NCBI GenBank assembly: GCA_037178675.1
Contig: JAYMGJ010000385.1
Location: 1-64,000, forward strand
DNA from: Scleroderma bovista
Lineage: Eukaryota; Basidiomycota; Agaricomycetes; Boletales; Sclerodermataceae
Direction of reading: 5' to 3'
DNA length: 64,000 bases
Part shown: in pieces, positions 44,756-56,446 of the stretch
Position numbering within the stretch: position 1 is the first letter of the stretch
Layout: each line of letters begins with the position of its first letter
The notes under the pieces: model-generated
The model's database searches: none
What the model saw: only the letters and a program-made list of their open reading frames with translations
Told to the model about the DNA's origin: nothing
Position numbers and translations under genes: made by a program

Positions 44756-45354
44756 GGTTACGACCATGTCCAACTCCGGATCTTATCCAGTTACTCCGGT
44801 CGCATTGCAGCCCCATAGCTCAACTCTGGTTGTTCTCAGTTACTCCGGTCACGGTCGCGCAGATAACCTTCTGCTAACTACAACCCTTGGTCTATACTCC
44901 ATTCGCTCTTACTACACCTCGCCGTCTACCCTGCCTTGACGTGAGTTCTCCATGAACTCGATATATCCTATACCTTGTAGCATTTTCACCGGACCTGACC
45001 TAGTCCTAACTCCGGTCATCCCTTGTCCGCTATTAGGTTGTTTACTTGTCACCGTATGTACTCGACCCTAGTTTCTACTTAGTATAAGTACCCTCTAGTT
45101 TACCTTGTAGACCTCAGTCTGAAATCAACCATAGTCTCTACTCCTGATCTTGTCCGTCTCTGTCTCTGTCTCTGTCTCCCCTTCTTGACCGGAACCTATG
45201 CAAGGGATCAACGCTCGTTGTCCTTAGTCGTTGAATCCAAACGGTCACCAACTCCGGCTGGACTAATCTCTTGTCCAGCTCTCTGCCCTCTCCCTTCGTC
45301 CATTTCCGTCCGGACCTGACCGGACCCCCTACCGGAGTAGACCCGGACTTGACA
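44756..45354 (+). repeat. 5' LTR of gypsy element 1 (about 599 bp)
   Basis: The first base is mutated (GGTTACGACC instead of TGTTACGACC) and it ends GGACTTGACA. It is homologous to 5505-8494 (net) and to the CpG-depleted 31105-31721. It has a CACCGTATGTACTCGACC promoter-like stretch and many CCGG words. Confidence 0.88.
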
Positions 45355-45423
45355 GTATTTCAGACTCACACTTGTGTGGGTTCACTGTTCCATACCTCGT
45401 ACGCAAACTAGCTTCTATCCCTT

Positions 45424-48124
45424 ATGACCATGACTACGTGCTCTTGCGCTCGTACTGCTGCAGCACTTGCTGAAGAAGCAGGTGCAGTCAACGACCTCCA
45501 CCTCTCTGCTGCCCATCAAGCCTTGTCTAACTGCAGGCAACCTCCGGCTTCCGTTAGCCAATTCCGGAGCTTCACAGCTCGAAACCCTACAGCGCCTTTG
45601 ACTCTACATCAAGATGCTGCGTCTCAGAGCCTTCGTGGTTCTGCAGACTTAGGTCACCATGAATCCGTTTCTGGTGATTAATTCCCTTACCGTTGCAAAT
45701 CTGCCTGACACCAGTGGTTTGGCCCTGAGGACGGACCCGGAGGTGATCTGGATGACCCCAGAGATGGCGACAACAATGATGATGACGACGACGACTTCGT
45801 CGACGCCATGGATGAGCTAGACCCTGGCCTAGCTGTCTTCCAAAACTTAGCAGTCGCCGTCAATCGCCTCTCCCGCTCCTCCCACCAGACCAATGACTCC
45901 TCCTCCTCCCGTGCCAAAGTCCGTGAACCGGACACCTTCGACGGTACGGACCCAAAAAAGCTCAGGACCTTCTTGGTCCAGTGTGAGCTATGCTTCCAGG
46001 ATTGAGCCAAGGCATTCCGCCTTGATAGGGCAAAGGTAACTTTCGCCCAGTCATACCTAAAAGGAATGACACTAGAATGGTTCGAACTGGACCTTCTCCA
46101 CTCCAGTGATCCGGCTGACCGTCCACTCTGGATGGACAGTTGGGTCCACTTTGTCGCTGAGCTCCAGAGTACCTTTGGTCCTCACGACCCCATAGCTGAT
46201 GCAGAGCATCAATTAGAGCACCTCCGGATGAAGGATGCTCACCGCTGTAGAGACGCATGCGTCTCTAGGTGCACATATACCGATCAGTATCCACCCGAAC
46301 TCGTTCGTGCTACTCAGCACAGCCACCCGCACCCAACCCGCACGAGAGCTCTCCAATGCGCAGCTTGGTACACCCAATAGGGTCCTGCGAAGGTCCCACA
46401 TGAGTAGCTATTCCCTATCTCTTCCTGTGAGTGTTGCAATCACTCGGAATAGCTTCGGGTCTGTTTGGACTAGTCCACGCTACTCAGCACAGCCACCCGC
46501 ACCCTACCCGCATGAGAGCTCTCCAATGCGCAGCTTGGTACACCCAATAGGGCCCTGCGAAGGTCCTGCATGCGTAGCTCATCCCTATCCCTTCCTGACT
46601 GTCTCAGTCACTTGGAGTAGCATTGAGTCGCACTACTACATTGCATTGGGTCGCGCTACATTGCATTGGGTCACGCTACATTGCATTGGGTCGCACTACA
46701 TTGCATTGGGTCGCACTGCATTGTGTCGGGTCACTCTCCTGCATAGGGTCTTACTGCATAGGGTCGCATTGCATCAGGTCACATTGCATCGGGTCGCATT
46801 GCATCAGGTCGTGTTGCATCGGGTCGGGTCACTCTCCTGCATAGGGTCTCGCTGCATAGGGCCGCATCGTGCTGCATAGGGTCGCATCGCACTGCATAGG
46901 GTCGCACTACATAGGGTTTGCTCTCCACTTCTCTTCCTGTCACTTTAGCTTCTGCCTTTGTGTCCCTCAGCCTTTCCCCTCGCTTTAGCATCCCTGACAG
47001 CTGTCATTATGTTAGTATTACGTTCCCTCTTAGCGCTGTCATCCTCTCTCCTTCTCTTCGGGTCGCTTGTACCCTTCCCCCTGGATTAGGCTTCAGTATA
47101 TAGCCCTAGTCCTCACAAAAATAAGAAGTTTCCTTTCTGCCCCCATCTGAGTGTCTAAGTGCGAGTTCTGTCGTTTCCGGTGTTTCTCTGTCATTTCTCT
47201 CGTGTCCTGCCGCTCTCTCTTTGTTTTCTGACGACCCTAGACGACCCTATTCGGTGCTCCGACGATTTCCAGTGGATCCCGCTATTCCCAGCTCTCCCTA
47301 GCGCGTGTCTACACACACTAGGCAACCTCCCTACTCCCTAGTCACGCACTCCCTGCGCATTTTCGCTGTGCTCCTCACCCCTACTCTGCTCTCTCTCGAC
47401 TCCCGGAACCTCTGAGTGCGCTCCTGCGCTCTATTCTCCTTAGCTCCCCTAGTCAAGCCAGACCAGGTCTCCTTGGGTGGACACCCATTTTCACGCCTTC
47501 AAGGGACTCTCCCCCTACACTGCGTCACGCGGTATATAGTTGACTTCAACCAGCTTGCCTCGCAGGTCCAAGACTATGGGGATGGCGCGCTCCGCCGCCT
47601 GTTTTACTCCGGTCTCCCAGACCGCCTAAAAGATGAGATAGCTCGAGTTGGGAAACCCCTGACTCTGCATGGGCTTAGGGCCCTTTGTCAAGAGATCGAC
47701 GCACGCTATTGGGAGCACAAAGACAAGATCTCTCATACAACGAAGACCCAGTCCACCTCATCCCCTACCAAGCCCTCCAACTCCGGAGGCAACTCATCCA
47801 ACTCCGGTCAGGAGAAATCCAAGACCGGAAACGCCTCCAGCCCCGCCAACTCTGGCTCGTCCAAAACGACCAGCAACCCAGTCCTCCTCCGGCTCTAGAC
47901 CGGACTTAACCAACAAGCTAGGTAAGGACGGGAAGCTAACCGCAGACAAGCGCAAAAGGCGTCTGGACAACAACCTCTGCATGTTCTGTGGAGGTACTGG
48001 TCACTTTGCGGACAACTGTCCAAAGAAGACCAAAAAGGCCAAAGCTCATGCTGCGGCCATTGCTGCTGAGTCCGGTAAGACGGACTCCAACTTGGGTGCC
48101 AACTCCGAGTCAAAAAAAGAGTAA
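45424..48124 (+). pseudogene. Gag of gypsy element 1, broken
   Basis: ATG 45424 starts 'MTMTTCSCARTAAALAEEAG', and 'ASVSQFRSFTARNP' matches element 2. A frame change near 45680 leads to an Asp-rich linker and 'VREPDTFDGTDPKKLRTFLV', the conserved Gag core. TGA at 46003-46005 replaces the Arg found in element 2 ('FQDRPKAF'). After 'EHQLEHLRMKDAHR' a 1.27-kb insert (46246-47519) interrupts; Gag resumes 'RYIVDFNQLASQVQDYGDG'. A last frame change near 47885 precedes the zinc knuckle 'CMFCGGTGHFADNC'. The stop is at 48122-48124. Non-functional. Confidence 0.87.
46246..47519. mobile_element. 1274-bp insertion in gag with TGTAG...CTACA ends
   Basis: It starts TGTAGAGACGCATGCGTCTC (a perfect hairpin) and ends CCCCCTACA. 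Inside, a segment of about 170 bp is duplicated (GCTACTCAGCACAGCCACCC at about 46309 and 46479). An array of about 20-bp units, CATTGGGTCGCACTACATTG with variants, fills 46620-46915. No coding motif. No clear target duplication, and a few gag codons are missing at the joint. It may be a small non-autonomous element or an LTR-like piece of unknown family. Confidence 0.6.
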
Positions 48125-48186
48125 GCAGCTCCCGGCCCTCCACACAACCAGCGAGCTGCGTTGACTCTGGAAGTGCACCCAAGGAG

Positions 48187-50279
48187 GCTCACCTCAACGC
48201 GTCCGCTCTTTACGATCCTAATTCCCTTATGCCTCATGTTCTCCTTTTGTCTTACGATTTACCAGAACTTCGTGCGCTTGTGGACTCCGGTTCCACGCAC
48301 TGTTTTGTAGATACCCAATATGCCCTCGGACACACTCTCTCCACTTACTCTGTTCCCCCGATTGTACTCCGGCTCTTTGACGGTACCTCAAATTTTGTAA
48401 TTACTCAAGCCATCGATCTATCAGTGAAATTCCCCGCATCCAGTGATGTCACCCCTATGACCTTCTACCTCACTCCGTTAGACTCTGAATGCTCGATTGT
48501 CCTTGGACATAACTGGCTCACCCGCTACAATCCATTGATTGACTGGGTACTGAGCAGTTTAACTTTCCAGACCCCTGCACCAAGTTTGCTAGCACCCCTG
48601 TCAACCCCCTCTCTGGTTCAGTCCAGTAACCCTGTCTCCGGCCTCTCTGGCCAATCTGACCCCGGCCTCGCGCCATCTGTCAACACTCCGGTTTGCACCC
48701 CTCCGCACATCTCTCTGATAAACACAGCCGCATTCGTGCGTGCGTGCAAATTAGAGGGATCCACCAAATACCAACTTCAGCTGCGTCCTTCTGACACAGC
48801 AAAGGCTCGTTCTTCCTCCACCTCTACTCCGCCAGACTTGGACATCGTCCCTCCAGAGTATCGCGATTATGCGGATGTGTTCAGCAAGGCGAAGGCCTCT
48901 GAACTTCCCCCGCATTGCGACTACGACGTGAAGATCGACCTTGAAGAAGGTACCTCCCCTCCTCTGGGAACTCTCTACTCACTGTCTCCGGTTGAGCTCT
49001 CCGCTCTCCGGACTTTCATCGACGAGAATCTCAATACAGGTTTCATCCGTCCTACCGCTTCCTCCCACGCTGCTCCAGTCCTCTTCGTAAAGAAGAAGGA
49101 CGGCTCACTCCGCCTCTGCGTTGACTTCCGAGGCCTAAACAAAATTACCAAGAAGGATCGCTACCCACTCCCCCTTATCTCTGACCTACTAGACTCCCCT
49201 AGCCGTGCTAAGATCTACTCAAAGATCAACCTCCGGCACATGTACCATCTAGTCTGGATTGCTCTGGGCGATGAATGGAAGACCGCCTTCCATACGCACT
49301 ATGGGTCTTACGAGTGGTTGGTAATGCCCTTTGGCCTCACTAACACCCCTGCAGCCTTCCAGCGCTTTGTCAACACCATCTTCGCTGACATGCTGGACGT
49401 CTGCGTTGTCGTGTACCTCGACGACATCCTCATTTACTCCGAGGATATGGAGTCCCACCAGCAGCACGTCCGGGAAGTGCTCTGCCGTCTCCGGTTGCAT
49501 GGCCTCTTCGCCAAACTGGAGAAATGCGAGTTTCACTCGGACTCGGTAGAGTATCTTGGCTATCGCCTCTCCCCTGACGGTCTAACTATGTCTCCGGACA
49601 AGATCCAGACCATCTCCGACTGGCCCGAACCTCGAAAGGTAAAGGACATCCAGTCCTTCCTAGGCTTTGCCAACTTCTGTGGTCCCTCTCACCCGGCTCA
49701 CCTGGAAAGACGCTCCTTGGAACTTCTCTGAGGACTGTCGATGCTCCTTCAATGCTCTCAAGCATGCCTTCACCACTGCGCCCATCCTCACCCACTTCAT
49801 TCCGGATACTCCTATTATTGTGGAAACTGACGCCTCCAACTACGCTGTCGCTGGCATCTTGTCTATCACCTGCGCCAACGGAGAGATTCATCTGGTGGTG
49901 TACTACTCCCGGACTTTGACCACTCTGGAGTTGAACTATGACACCCATGATAAAGAACTCCTTGCCATCTTCGAGGCATTCCGGAACTGGCATCACTACC
50001 TTGAAGGCTCCGCCTCTCCTATAGACGTCGTCACGGACCACAAGAATCTCGAGTACTTCTCAACTTCAAAAGTACTCTCCCGCCGGCAAGCCCGGTGGTC
50101 TGAGTTTTTATCACAGTTTAATCTTGTCATTCGCTTCCGCCCTGGTAAGCTCGGTGCCAAGCCTGATGCTCTCACTAGACGATGGGACGTCTACCCCAAA
50201 GAGGGGGATAGTGGCTACGCCCGGGTTAACCCCCAAAACCTTAGGCCAGTGTTCACTCAAGAACAGCTCTCTAACTCTC
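48187..50279 (+). pseudogene. Pol of gypsy element 1 (protease, RT, RNase H), truncated
   Basis: The protease motif is 'LVDSGSTHCFVD'. The RT has '[19 protein letters not shown]', '[19 protein letters not shown]' and the catalytic 'VYLDDILIYS'. In motif A the usual 'IDLRHAYH' is 'INLRHMYH' (AAC at 49228-49230), so the first catalytic Asp is replaced by Asn and the polymerase should be dead. A deletion of about 37 bp near 49677 removes the region coding 'YRRFI...' and shifts the frame. RNase H continues with 'VETDASNYAVAGIL' and 'VVTDHKNLEYFSTSKVL'. The frame ends at 'FTQEQLSNS', where the LTR of element 2 starts. Many CGA-type Arg codons remain in this copy. Confidence 0.9.
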
Positions 50280-51289
50280 TGTCACGACCGTGACATCCGA
50301 TCACCCTGTACCCTATTGTCCGATCGTGTCCACGCGTTCGCCGTCTGTCTATTGTATGTACTCCCTTTTCCGTTTCTTTCTATCTGTCCTGTATCGCCAC
50401 TGATCAGTGAGCGCGCTGTCCGTTTCTGTCTCTCTGTTCGATTACCTAATATGTTTCCTTTCTCGTTTCTGGTTACTATACATTCCCGTTCCCGTTCCAT
50501 TACTAATACAATGTCTATCGGTAATCCGGTTATCGTACTTACCATACTTACTCAGCGCGCAGCACTGTGCTCGTCGTTCGTCAGTAATCCCGACTTCCCG
50601 TACATCGCCTCATCTGTTCCACTCAGTATAAATACCTAGATACTCAGTCTGTTGTAGTCTCAGTTCGAATATTGAATAAGATACTTCTCATCTGTTCTCC
50701 CTTCGCACTCTCCGTCTCTGTCTCGTGCAAGCACTCGGTCATAGACCGTTTACCCTCGGACACTCCGTATAACCCTCGGTCGGCCTTCCTATTACTGAGA
50801 CAACCCTAAGGGCAAAACCCAAAGAACTACCACACAACGAACTCTGAGAGGAAAGGATGCAAGCATCTTAGAGCAAAGACCCAAAGAGAGCTCGAATGGA
50901 GAGCCTCTGGGTGCTGGATTGCAGCAGTATATATACTACACTACACGTGTCCTGTGCGAGGCTATCCAGGAGGCTGTATGCTGTACGAGGCAGTGAGCAC
51001 AGCTGCCATCCTGCGGTAAGGCTACGCTAATGACATCAAGGGATACAGCATGTACAGCACGAGGTTGTAGTCTAGACAGACCTATAGATAAGATGCACTA
51101 GATAAGATACTACGGTACGATAAGATAAGATGTTGTCTAATTGCAGATTAGATAAGATAAAAAGTTAGACCATTACAATTACTCGGGAAGCGCGACTACG
51201 CTACGTAGCATCTCGGTCTTACCGCTAGACCAACCCCTGACCCCCAGACCCCTCACAGAAATCAGATCGGTGAAGAACCAGTCTTGACA
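50280..51289 (+). repeat. 5' LTR of gypsy element 2 with nested solo LTR
   Basis: Net 623 bp after removing 50796-51177 and one ATTAC. It carries a TATAAATA box (about 50629) and the U5 text shared with the 3' LTR. It retains a 50-bp segment (about 50375-50425) that the 3' LTR lacks. Confidence 0.93.
50796..51177 (-). repeat. solo LTR (382 bp) nested in the 5' LTR, TSD ATTAC
   Basis: ATTAC at 50791-50795 and 51178-51182; the 3' LTR shows the empty site (CTATTACTCGGG at about 58139-58150). Homologous to the solo LTR at 3133-3503. Minus orientation (starts TGTAATGGTC). Confidence 0.95.
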
Positions 51290-51300
51290 GTATATTCGAA

Positions 51301-52652
51301 CTCTAGCCTTGTACGAGTTCACAATCACCCATGTCCAGGACAATTCAAACTTGCTCGCGCAAACAACCCAGAACCCTCAGCATCCGACACTCGTCGGGCT
51401 GCTGCATTGAGCGCTCTGACCACCCTCAGGCGCTCACCCAACTCTGTCTCCCAGTTCCAAGGCTTCTCCGCTTGGAGAGCCTCCTCCCCTGCTCAACGTC
51501 GCCCACCTGGGGCCTTCGTTGAAGATCTCGGTGATGACCTAGGTGATGACCATCCCAGTGACGATGGTCCCGGAGGTGATGGTCCCGACGACCCCAACGA
51601 CCCCAACCCTGATGATGGCGGTGAAGACCCCATTGAAGGCATCCCCGACCAAGAAGAGGCCGGTCTAGTCATCTTTAACAACCTCTCCATCGCTATTGAC
51701 AGGCTCGCATGATCTTCGGGCTCATCCGAATCTTCGTCTCGCACCAAGGTGCGCGAACCCGACACCTTCGACGGGACCGATCCAAAGAAGTTGCGCACAT
51801 TCCTAGTCCAGTGCGAGCTCAACTTCCAGGACCGACCGAAGGCGTTTCACACTGACCGAACCAAGGTCATGTTCGCGCAATCGTACCAGAAAGGAATGGC
51901 TCTCGAATGGTTCGAGCCAGACCTACTCGGTGCAGGAGACCCCCACAACCGTCCGATCTGGATGACCGACTGGGAAGAGTTGGTTATTGAGCTCCAGACA
52001 ACCTTCGGTCCTCACGACCCTGTTGCCGATGCCAAGCATCAGCTCGACCACCTCCGCATGAAGGAAAACCATCGTGCCAACAGATACGTGGTTGATTTCA
52101 ACCGTATCGTGTCTCAGGTTCGGGGCTACGGCGATGGCGCCCTGCGTCATCACTTCTACACAGGTCTCTCCGACCGAATCAAGGACGAGATAAGCCGCGT
52201 CGGTAAACTGCGCACTCTGAACGGTCTTCGCGTCCTCACACAGGAGATCGATGCCCGATATTGGGAACGCAAGGAAGAGGTCGCTCGTCAGAATAAGACC
52301 TCTACCAGCACTAGTACCAACACCCCCAACACCAAGTCGGGTAAGACCGACAAGGGTAAATCCTCGGGCAACACTGCCCAATCCTCTTCTCGTCAACCCC
52401 GACTCAGAAAGCCAACAAGTCGGGCAAGACTGCTGAGCTTTCGGACAAGCTCGGCAAGGATGGCAAGCTGACCTCTGAGGAACGCAAGTGCAGGTTCGAC
52501 ATGAATCTGTGCATGTTCTGTGGAGCAACTGGCCACAAGGCCAAGGACTGCCCCAAGTCAGGCTCTTGAGCAGCCAAGGCTAGGGCAGCTACTGCTGCCA
52601 CCACGAACACATCGGAAGCCAAACCGACGGCCTCCACCGAGGCAAAAAAATA
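51301..52652 (+). pseudogene. Gag of gypsy element 2, broken
   Basis: The true start is lost; the first frame (51301-51712) covers 'SVSQFQGFSAWR' and a long Asp/Gly/Pro-rich linker and ends in TGA at 51710-51712. The same frame then gives the Gag core 'VREPDTFDGTDPKKLRTFLV' and 'HQLDHLRMKENHRANRYVV'. A frame change near 52390 leads to the zinc knuckle 'CMFCGATGHKAKDC' and a TGA at 52567-52569. It ends 'STEAKK' at 52652. The Gag core and zinc knuckle identify it; at least two stops and one frameshift inactivate it. Confidence 0.87.
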
Positions 52653-52689
52653 GATAGCAACTCCCGAGACTCCGCACAGAGTGGGAGTT

Positions 52690-55600
52690 GCGTTGTTCCC
52701 GACTGTGCACCTATGGAGGCCCAACTCAATGCAGCCGCTCTTTCCGATCCGAATTCTCTCCGACCCTCTGTAACAATCGTTGACCATACTATGCCTTCCT
52801 TTCCTGCATTAGTAGATTCAGGTTCTACCCACTGTTTTGTAGATCCGTCATTTGCCAATATGAACACTCTTTCACGCTACTCGGTATCCCCAATCGTTCT
52901 CCGTCTATTCGACAGTACCACCACCACCATAATTACCAAAGCAACCAATCTACCTATCCGTTTTCCCTCTGGCGACGTCACCCCGATGACATTTTATGTC
53001 ACCCTGTTGGACTCTGACTGTAAGATCGTTCTCAGACACAACTGGCTCACCCGATACAATCCGTTGATTGACTGGGTATTGAGCTATTAAGTTCAGAACA
53101 TCTACGCAGCAAGTGCCAACCCCGACCCTGTAGCGCCCTCACCGAGCGCGCTGAGACTCAACGCTACGTCAGTCTCGTCTCCTTCCCCGACTGACTCGCC
53201 TCAGGCTCCCGGTCTTCGGGCACCACCTATCGCTCTCATCAACGCTGCAGCCTTTCTAAAGGCCTGCCAGCTCGATGGCTCTCAACAGTTCTCTGTCCAG
53301 CTGAAGCCTGACGGTAGCTTTCGCGCTGCGTCGGTCGACGCTGCTCCCGACCTCTCCTCTGTCCCCGAGGCATACCACGACTTTGCCGACGTCTTTAGCA
53401 AGGCGAAAGCATCGGTACTCACCCCTCATCGGGAACACAACCTCAAGATAGAACTGGAAGAAGGAGCGCCATTACCACCCGGAAGACTCTACTCTCTCTC
53501 CCCCGTTGAGCTCGAAACCCTTCGGGCATTCATCGACGAAAACCTTCGCTTTGGTTTCATCCGTCCGACCTCATCCTCCCATGCAGCCCCTGTCCTCTTC
53601 GTAAAGAAGAAGGACGGCTCTCTCCGACTTTGTGTCGACTACCGAGGACTCAACAAAATATCAAAGAAGGATCGGTATCCCCTACCCCTCATCTCCGACC
53701 TACTCGACTCTCCGAGTCAAGCAAAGGTCTACACGAAAATTGATCTTCGACATGCTTACCACCTGGTTCGCATTGCCGAAGGTGATGAGTGGAAAACCGC
53801 CTTCAGGACTCGCTATGGCTCGTATGAGTGGCAGGTGATGCCCTTCGGTCTCACCAACGCCCCTGCAGCTTTTCAGCGGTTCGTCAACTCGGTCTTCGCG
53901 GACATGCTCAACGTCTGCATCGTAGTCTACCTCGACGACATCTTAGTCTACTCGGACAACATGGAGGACCACACCGAGCATGTTTGGGAAGTGCTTCGGC
54001 GACTGCACCAGCACAAGCTTTACGCCAAACCCGAAAAGTGTGAGTTCCATTCGGACTCGGTGGAGTACCTCAGGTACTTCCTCTCCCCCAACGGTTTGAC
54101 AATGTCGCAGGACAAAGTCAAGACAATCTGCGATTGGCCCGAGCCTCGCAAGGTGAAGGACATTCAGTCCTTCCTCGGCTTCACAAACTTTTACCGTCGA
54201 TTCATATTCAACTACTCCAATATAGTGGTCCCACTAACTCGGTTGACACGGAAAGATGCCCCTTGGGATTTCTCCGACGTCTGCTGACGGTCATTCAACC
54301 AACTCAAGAAGGCCTTCACCACAGCTCCCATCCTCACCCATTTCCAGCCAGGCACCCAACTAACAGTCGAGACCGACGCTTCGGACTATGCGATCGCCGG
54401 TATCCTATCCATCACAGGTTCGGATGATGAGATACGACCGATCGCGTTCTACTCTTGCACTCTGACCGTGCCCAAGCTGAACTATGATACTCACGACAAG
54501 GAGCTCCTCGCTATTTTCGAAGCCTTCAAGACCTGGTGTCATTACCTAGAGGGCCCTGCCTTCCCGATTGACGTCGTGACCGACCACAAAAATTTGGAGT
54601 ACTTCTCTACCTCTAAGGTTCTCACCCGTTGGCAAGCCCGATGGTCAGAATATCTTTCTTCTTTTAACCTGATCATTCGTTTCCAACCTGGTAAACTTGG
54701 TGCAAAGCCCGATGCCTTGACTAGACGCTGGGACATCTACCCCAAAGAGGGGGATAGGGGCTTTGCCCGAGTCAATCCACAGAACCTCCGACTGGTGTTC
54801 ACGGCTGAACAGCTCACCAATTCCCTTTGTGCGACATACCTACACGCTCCAGTACTCAGAGCTAGTGCACTTATGGACGTCGAGTGTCTCCACGCCGATA
54901 TCCTAGCCAACCTCCCGACCGATCCCATCGCTAAAGCCCACCTCTCGGACACCTCGAATCCCCGATGGTCGACCGATGAGACTGGCTATCTACGTCTCGA
55001 TGGTCGCATATACGTCCCCGAGGCCAATGACCTATGTCTTCGTGTCCTCAGATACAAGCATGACCATCCTCTATCGGGACACTTCGGTCAGAATCGCACT
55101 CTAGAGCTCATTCGTCACGAATACACATGGCCAGGCATTCGTACCTACGTAAAGGACTACGTCAAGTCCTGCACGGCCTGCGCCCGAGCTAAGACGCCAC
55201 GTCACCGACCCTATGGGATGCTCAAGCAATTACCGGTCCCCGACCTACCATGGAATTCCATCTCGATGGATTTCATCGAGCAGCTCCCGTCCTCATCTGG
55301 CTTCACAGCCATATTGGTAGTCATAGACCGACTATCAAAGCAAGCCATATTCATCCCGACTCACGACACAATAACCTCCCCCGAGCTCGCACAGCTCTTC
55401 TTACTCCACGTTTTTGCTAAGCACGGCGTCCCCGCACACGTAACGTCTGACTGAGGCTCAGAGTTCGTCTCGCATTTCTTCCGTTCACTCGGTAAGGCCT
55501 TAGATATGAAATTACATTTCACTTCGGGCTATCACCCAGAAGGTGACGGACAGACCGAGCGAGCTAATCAAACACTCGAGCAATACCTCAGGATGTACTG

Positions 55601-56354
55601 CAATTACCAGCAGGACAATTGGTCAGACCTACTACCTCTCGCCGAGTTTGCCTACAACAATGCCCCTAGCGCTACGACCGGTGTATCACCGTTCTTCGTG
55701 AACAAAGGATATCACCCGAACCTCGCTGTGCACCCCGAGCGCGATCTCTCATCGGCTCGGGCAAGGGAATACGCAGTTGACTTAGAGTCACTGCATGAGT
55801 ACCTACGTGAAGAAATGGCTGCTGCCCAGAAAAGGTACCAAGGCCCTGCTGAGGCCAGAAGATCACCCGCACCCGATTTCAAAGTCGGTGATCAAGTATT
55901 CGTCAAAGCCAAGTACTTTAGGTCTACCCGACCATCAAAGAAACTCTCTGAGAAGAACCTCGGTCCCTACCCAATCATCACCCAAGTCGGCACTTTATCA
56001 TTCACAATCCGTCTCCCCGACTCTATGCGTGCTGTCCACCCCGTCTTCCACGTCTCACAGCTCGAACCAGCGACACCGAATACAATACCGAATCGGTCAC
56101 AACCTCCACCACCTCCCATCGAAGTCGACGGCGAACCCGAGTTCGAGATCACCGAGATCCTCGACTCAAAGTTCGACCGACGTCGACGCCAATGCCCACT
56201 CCTCTACCTAGTTAGATGGGCTGGTTACGAAGGTACCGATGAAGAAACATCTTGGTTGATTGCGACCGAGCTCGGACACGCCTCAGAACTCGTGGCCAAC
56301 TATCATAAAGCCTATCCGACTAAGCCAGGCCCCTTAGAAAGCCTCTCACGCTGA
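52690..56354 (+). pseudogene. Pol of gypsy element 2: protease, RT, RNase H, integrase, chromodomain
   Basis: One frame runs through 52713-56354 with three stops (53088 TAA, 54285 TGA, 55452 TGA). Protease: 'LVDSGSTHCFVD'. RT: motif A '[13 protein letters not shown]' intact, '[10 protein letters not shown]' catalytic. RNase H: 'VETDASDYAIAGIL', 'VVTDHKNLEYF'. Integrase: zinc finger His-His-Cys-Cys in 'HDHPLSGHFGQ...CTACARAK', core Asp in 'SMDFIEQLP', second Asp just before the TGA at 55452 ('HVTSD*GSEF'), Glu in 'DGQTERANQTLEQY'. The GPY-type segment 'KNLGPYPIITQVG' and a C-terminal chromodomain, 'FEITEILDSKF...LYLVRWAGY...TSWL', identify a chromovirus. Both TGA codons sit where Arg (CGA) is expected. 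It would copy and insert the element, the chromodomain guiding it to heterochromatin; inactive here. Confidence 0.95.
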
Positions 56355-56446
56355 GTTGTCTAAACCACCGAACAAAGTCTATTGACAGTGTAGAAAACAA
56401 AGTAAAAAGAAAACTAAATACAGTTACAACATCCTGTTCCGACTAC

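Larger units (their letters stand above)
44756..50279 (+). mobile_element. Ty3/gypsy element 1, truncated in pol
   Basis: It has a 5' LTR (44756-45354), a gag broken by stops and an insertion, and pol with protease, RT and RNase H. Pol stops abruptly at 50279, exactly where the LTR of gypsy element 2 begins. Integrase, chromodomain and 3' LTR are absent, also right of element 2, so the loss is a deletion or recombination, not a simple interruption. Confidence 0.9.
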
